Part shown: positions 21,929 to 24,127 of the stretch, piece by piece
How the letters are laid out: every line of letters begins with the position of its first letter
How positions within the stretch are numbered: position 1 is the stretch's first letter
Origin: Trueperaceae bacterium
GTDB lineage: Bacteria; Deinococcota; Deinococci; Deinococcales; Trueperaceae
DNA: 24,127 nt
Reading direction: 5' to 3'
Assembly: GCA_011390455.1 (NCBI GenBank)
Contig: JAABSI010000009.1
Coordinates: 1-24,127 of the forward strand
Position numbers and translations under genes: made by a program
Notes under the pieces: generated by a model
What the model saw: the letters and a program-made list of their open reading frames with translations, nothing else
What the model was told of the DNA's origin: nothing
The model's database searches: none

Positions 21929-21937
21929 TCGGCCACC

Positions 21938-22378
21938 ATGCCGGTCCAGCGGATGGACAACGTCGGCATCGTGGTCGAGGACCTCGACGCCGCCATCGCC
22001 TTCTTCGCCGCGCTCGGCCTCGAGCTCGAGGGGCGCGGGCCGGTCGAAGGGGCGTGGGCCGAAGGGGTCACCGGTCTGCCCGGCATGCGGGTCGAGATCG
22101 CCATGATGCGCACGCCGGACGGCCACGGCCGGGTCGAGCTGTCGCGGTTCCTCGCGCCGCCGGTCGTCGCGGACCACCGCCGCGCCCCGGTGAACGCGCT
22201 GGGGTACCTCCGCGTGATGTTCGCGGTCGAGGACCTCGACGACACGCTGGCGAACCTCGTCGAGCACGGAGCCGAGCTCGTCGGCGAGGTGGCGCAGTAC
22301 GGAGAGAGCCACCGGCTCTGCTACGTCCGCGGCCCCGAGGGCATCCTCATCGCGCTGGCGCAGGAGCTGCGGCCGTAG
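21938..22378 (+). CDS. VOC (glyoxalase/dioxygenase fold) protein
   Basis: The 146-residue protein has the paired beta-alpha-beta-beta-beta modules of the VOC fold: MDNVGIVVEDLDAAIAFFAALGLELEGRG in the first half and GYLRVMFAVEDLDDTLANLVEHGAELVGEVAQYGESHRLCYVRGPEGILIALAQEL in the second. The final RGPEGILIALAQ with its Glu is the usual metal-ligand strand. The family includes lactoylglutathione lyase, extradiol dioxygenases and fosfomycin or bleomycin resistance proteins; the substrate cannot be told. ATG 21938 is preferred because the fold begins there and a TATCGT lies 9 bases upstream. The preceding in-frame stretch from GTG 21869 imitates a signal peptide but lacks a Shine-Dalgarno. A second, broken VOC fragment follows. 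Confidence 0.85.
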   Translation: MPVQRMDNVGIVVEDLDAAIAFFAALGLELEGRGPVEGAWAEGVTGLPGMRVEIAMMRTPDGHGRVELSRFLAPPVVADHRRAPVNALGYLRVMFAVEDLDDTLANLVEHGAELVGEVAQYGESHRLCYVRGPEGILIALAQELRP

Positions 22379-22385
22379 GGTCCGG

Positions 22386-22490
22386 GGCAACGCAACGGTC
22401 GACTTCTACCGGCGCCTCGGCTTCGAGGGCGGCGCGCACGGGGCCGAAACACGGTACGCCATCCTCCGCCGGGGCCCACTCGAAGGCAGG
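22386..22490 (+). pseudogene. internal VOC fragment behind the intact VOC gene
   Basis: Read from 22386, the bases give GNATVDFYRRLGFEGG...ETRYAILRRGPLEG, the typical second strand and helix of a VOC/bleomycin-resistance-like protein (VDFYRRLGFE...YAILRRG). No start codon precedes it, and the reading becomes low-complexity and then enters palindrome copy 2. It is a degraded remnant, possibly cut by the palindrome's insertion or by deletion against the intact VOC gene. Confidence 0.5.
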
Positions 22491-22514
22491 CGACGTCGTT
22501 CGGGGGGGGTTGGT

Positions 22515-22559
22515 CGAACCTTGCAAATCAAAAGCTCGACTTTAAGATTGCAAGGTTCG
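22515..22559. repeat. 45-bp dispersed palindrome, copy 2
   Basis: It has the same ends (CGAACCTTGCAA and TTGCAAGGTTCG) and length as copy 1, and keeps AAAG and CTTT in the core although the central bases differ. The flanks extend the palindrome: GTTGGTCGAACCTTGCAA (22509-22526) is the exact reverse complement of 22548-22565. It lies between the convergent VOC and FabG-like genes, directly after the broken VOC fragment. There is no T tract. Confidence 0.9.
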
Positions 22560-22742
22560 ACCAACGCCGCGTCGAGGTGCTCCTACCGGCCACGCTCGGT
22601 CGCGAAGCGACCTCGCCGCGTCCTGGACTCAAAACGCGTCGAGCACCGACCCGCACGCCACCAATGCACCCCACGAACGAAAGGGCTGGACCCTCGACGA
22701 GTCACGGTCCTTTCATGCCCACTCGGCGAAGTTCAACCCATA

Positions 22743-23480
22743 TCAGAGCACCAACCCACCATCCACGCTGATCACCTGCGCCGTGACGTAGCTCGACGCG
22801 TCGCTCGCCAGCCAGAGCGCGGCGTCCGCGATGTCCTGCGCCTCGCCCATGCGACCGAGCAGCGTCTTGGCGGTCATCGCCTCGAGGATGTGCTCGGGGA
22901 CCTTCTCGGTCATGGGCGTCTTGACGAAGCCGGGGGCGATCGCGTTCACGCGCACCTTCGCGCCCTTCCGGGCGAGCTCCTTGGCCCAGGTCTTGGTCAG
23001 CGCGACCACCCCGCCCTTGGAGGCGGCGTAGTTGGACTGCCCGACGTTGCCGGCGAGCCCGACGACGCTCGTCATGTTGACGATCGAGCCGGCGCCCTGC
23101 TCCATCATGATCGGCCCCACCGCGCGGGTCATCTTGAAGACGCCGGTGAGGTTCACGGCGATCACCGCGTCCCAGTCGTCGTCGGTCATCTTCTGGACGA
23201 GCGCGTCGCGCGTGATCCCGGCGTTGTTGACGAGCACGTCGATGCGCTCCTCGACGGTGCGGATGAGCTCGATCGCGGCCTGCACCGCGGCGCCGTCGGT
23301 GACGTCGAGGACCACGGGCTTCACCGACGCGTATTGCGCGGTGACCTCCTCGAAGCCGTCGAACGCCATGTCGAAGGCGATGACGGCGCGGGCGCCCGCT
23401 TTGGCGTAGGTCTCGACGATCGCGCGGCCGATGCCGCGGGCGCCGCCGGTCACGACGCATACCTTTCCGGTCAGGTTCAT
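22743..23480 (-). CDS. fabG: short-chain dehydrogenase, FabG-like 3-oxoacyl reductase
   Basis: The 245-residue length is typical for FabG. The Rossmann motif TGGARGIG (11-18), NNAG (85-88) and the catalytic triad S138, Y151 and K155 ([20 protein letters not shown]) are complete, and [10 protein letters not shown] and the final [10 protein letters not shown] are classical. The family reduces 3-oxoacyl-ACP or -CoA with NADPH; this copy, placed after livF, could serve fatty acid or branched-chain acid metabolism rather than the housekeeping cycle. ATG 23480 has AAAGGA about 7 bases upstream, and livF ends 31 bases before, so the two are probably co-transcribed. Upstream cofactor choice cannot be read from sequence alone. 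Confidence 0.9.
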   Translation of the reverse strand: MNLTGKVCVVTGGARGIGRAIVETYAKAGARAVIAFDMAFDGFEEVTAQYASVKPVVLDVTDGAAVQAAIELIRTVEERIDVLVNNAGITRDALVQKMTDDDWDAVIAVNLTGVFKMTRAVGPIMMEQGAGSIVNMTSVVGLAGNVGQSNYAASKGGVVALTKTWAKELARKGAKVRVNAIAPGFVKTPMTEKVPEHILEAMTAKTLLGRMGEAQDIADAALWLASDASSYVTAQVISVDGGLVL

Positions 23481-23511
23481 CGGAGGTTCCTTTCGTGCGG
23501 GTGGGGGCGGT

Positions 23512-24127
23512 TCATAGCGAGAGGTACGCCTCCTTCACCCGCGGGTGCGCGAGCAACTCGGGGCCGGTGCCGCGCAGGACGACCTCGCCGGTCTCGAGCA
23601 CGACCGCGTGGTCCGCGAGCTGCAGCGAGCGCTGCACGTTCTGTTCGACCAGGACGACGGTGGTGCCCTCGGCGTTGATCTGTGCGAGCGCGGTGAACAC
23701 CGCCGTGGAGAGGGCCGGCGACAGGCCCAGCGAGGGCTCGTCGACCAGCAGCAGCTTCGGTTGGGACATCAGCGCGCGGCCGATGGCGACCATCTGGCGC
23801 TCGCCGCCCGACAGGGTGCCGGCGAGCTGCAGGGCGCGCTCGCGCAACCTGGGGAAGAGCTCGTACACGAAGCTGCGGTTGCGCTCGGCGTTCGCCTTGG
23901 CCGCAGGCAGGTAGTCGGCGCCCGAATCGAGGTTCTCGCGCACGGTCATCAGCGGGAACAACTGCCGGCCCTCGGGCACGTGCCCGACGCCGCCGCGCAC
24001 GACCTTCGCGGCGCTGCGTCCCTTGAGCGGCACGCCGAGCGCTTTCGCCGAGCCGCCGCGGATGGGGATGAGGCCGGTCAGCGCCCGCAGCAGGGTCGTC
24101 TTGCCGGCGCCGTTGGCGCCGATGATC
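23512..24127 (-). CDS. livF: LivF-type branched-chain amino acid ABC transporter ATPase (5' end off the window)
   Basis: The visible part begins inside the Walker A region ([16 protein letters not shown]) and runs to a normal C-terminus. It contains [20 protein letters not shown], the Q-loop and LivF-specific block, the ABC signature LSGGERQ, Walker [14 protein letters not shown] and the H-loop-like [32 protein letters not shown]. LivF and LivG energise uptake of Leu, Ile, Val or related amides through LivH and LivM. Only about 25-30 N-terminal residues are missing at the right edge. The rest of a liv operon would be expected to the right. FabG-like follows 31 bases downstream in the same direction. 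Confidence 0.92.
   Translation of the reverse strand, partial: IIGANGAGKTTLLRALTGLIPIRGGSAKALGVPLKGRSAAKVVRGGVGHVPEGRQLFPLMTVRENLDSGADYLPAAKANAERNRSFVYELFPRLRERALQLAGTLSGGERQMVAIGRALMSQPKLLLVDEPSLGLSPALSTAVFTALAQINAEGTTVVLVEQNVQRSLQLADHAVVLETGEVVLRGTGPELLAHPRVKEAYLSL

Noticed and set aside
21869..21937. Signal-peptide-like extension of the VOC protein from GTG 21869
   Set aside because: It resembles a signal peptide (LVLAFATSALAQA) but has no Shine-Dalgarno, and a -10 box inside it points to ATG 21938; VOC proteins of this type are cytoplasmic.
1..24127. CRISPR arrays, tRNA, rRNA, transposase or phage genes
   Set aside because: I looked for regularly spaced repeats, tRNA-like cloverleaf ends and transposase or integrase motifs and found none.

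Overview
The window reads as chromosomal DNA of a GC-rich (about 70 percent) bacterium. The best guess is Deinococcota, near Truepera. The main reason is promoter style: at least a dozen genes have a TANNNT -10 box only 5-9 bases before their ATG or GTG, which is the leaderless-mRNA layout known to be abundant in Deinococcus. A second hint is a DapF homologue lacking both catalytic cysteines, which would suit a lineage whose peptidoglycan carries ornithine instead of diaminopimelate. The taxonomic call is an inference; no rRNA or marker gene is present.

Layout. 1-2.4 kb: an SbtA-type bicarbonate permease (cut by the left edge), divergent from a HEAGH membrane protein and a small cupin. 2.4 kb: a 45-bp near-perfect palindrome that recurs at 22.5 kb. 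2.5-4.7 kb (minus): an M20 amidohydrolase and a YpfJ-type zinc metalloprotein. 4.8-6.0 kb (plus): a chromate-transporter-family protein. 6.0-8.5 kb (minus): a DUF427 protein, a secreted META-domain protein and a secreted YD-repeat-like protein. 8.7-10.1 kb (plus): an NTF2-like protein coupled to a tandem GNAT acetyltransferase. 10.1-11.3 kb (minus): an anSME-type radical SAM/SPASM enzyme.

11.5-13.0 kb: a two-gene unit pairing a bacterial eRF1-like (baeRF) protein with a short HPF/RaiA-type factor. This is a candidate ribosome hibernation or rescue unit and the most system-like feature here. 13.0-15.4 kb: an isochorismatase-type hydrolase (minus), then two small membrane proteins flanking a P-loop kinase-like protein (plus). 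15.4-18.9 kb: the Cys-less DapF homologue, a TetR regulator facing a DUF4242 gene across a palindromic operator/promoter, a serine beta-lactamase-like hydrolase preceded by a 10-codon leader ORF, and a GYD-domain protein (minus).

18.9-24.1 kb: a truncated ABM monooxygenase remnant, a membrane-anchored alpha/beta hydrolase, a small coiled-coil protein, a Ca2+/cation antiporter (minus), a 49-residue membrane peptide, a VOC protein with a second broken VOC fragment behind it, palindrome copy 2, and a FabG-like reductase downstream of LivF (minus; livF cut by the right edge).

Genes sit in short, mostly one- or two-gene units with frequent strand switching. There is no rRNA, tRNA, CRISPR array, IS transposase or phage gene. 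The accessory signal lies in the dispersed palindrome, the two gene remnants and the baeRF-HPF pair.
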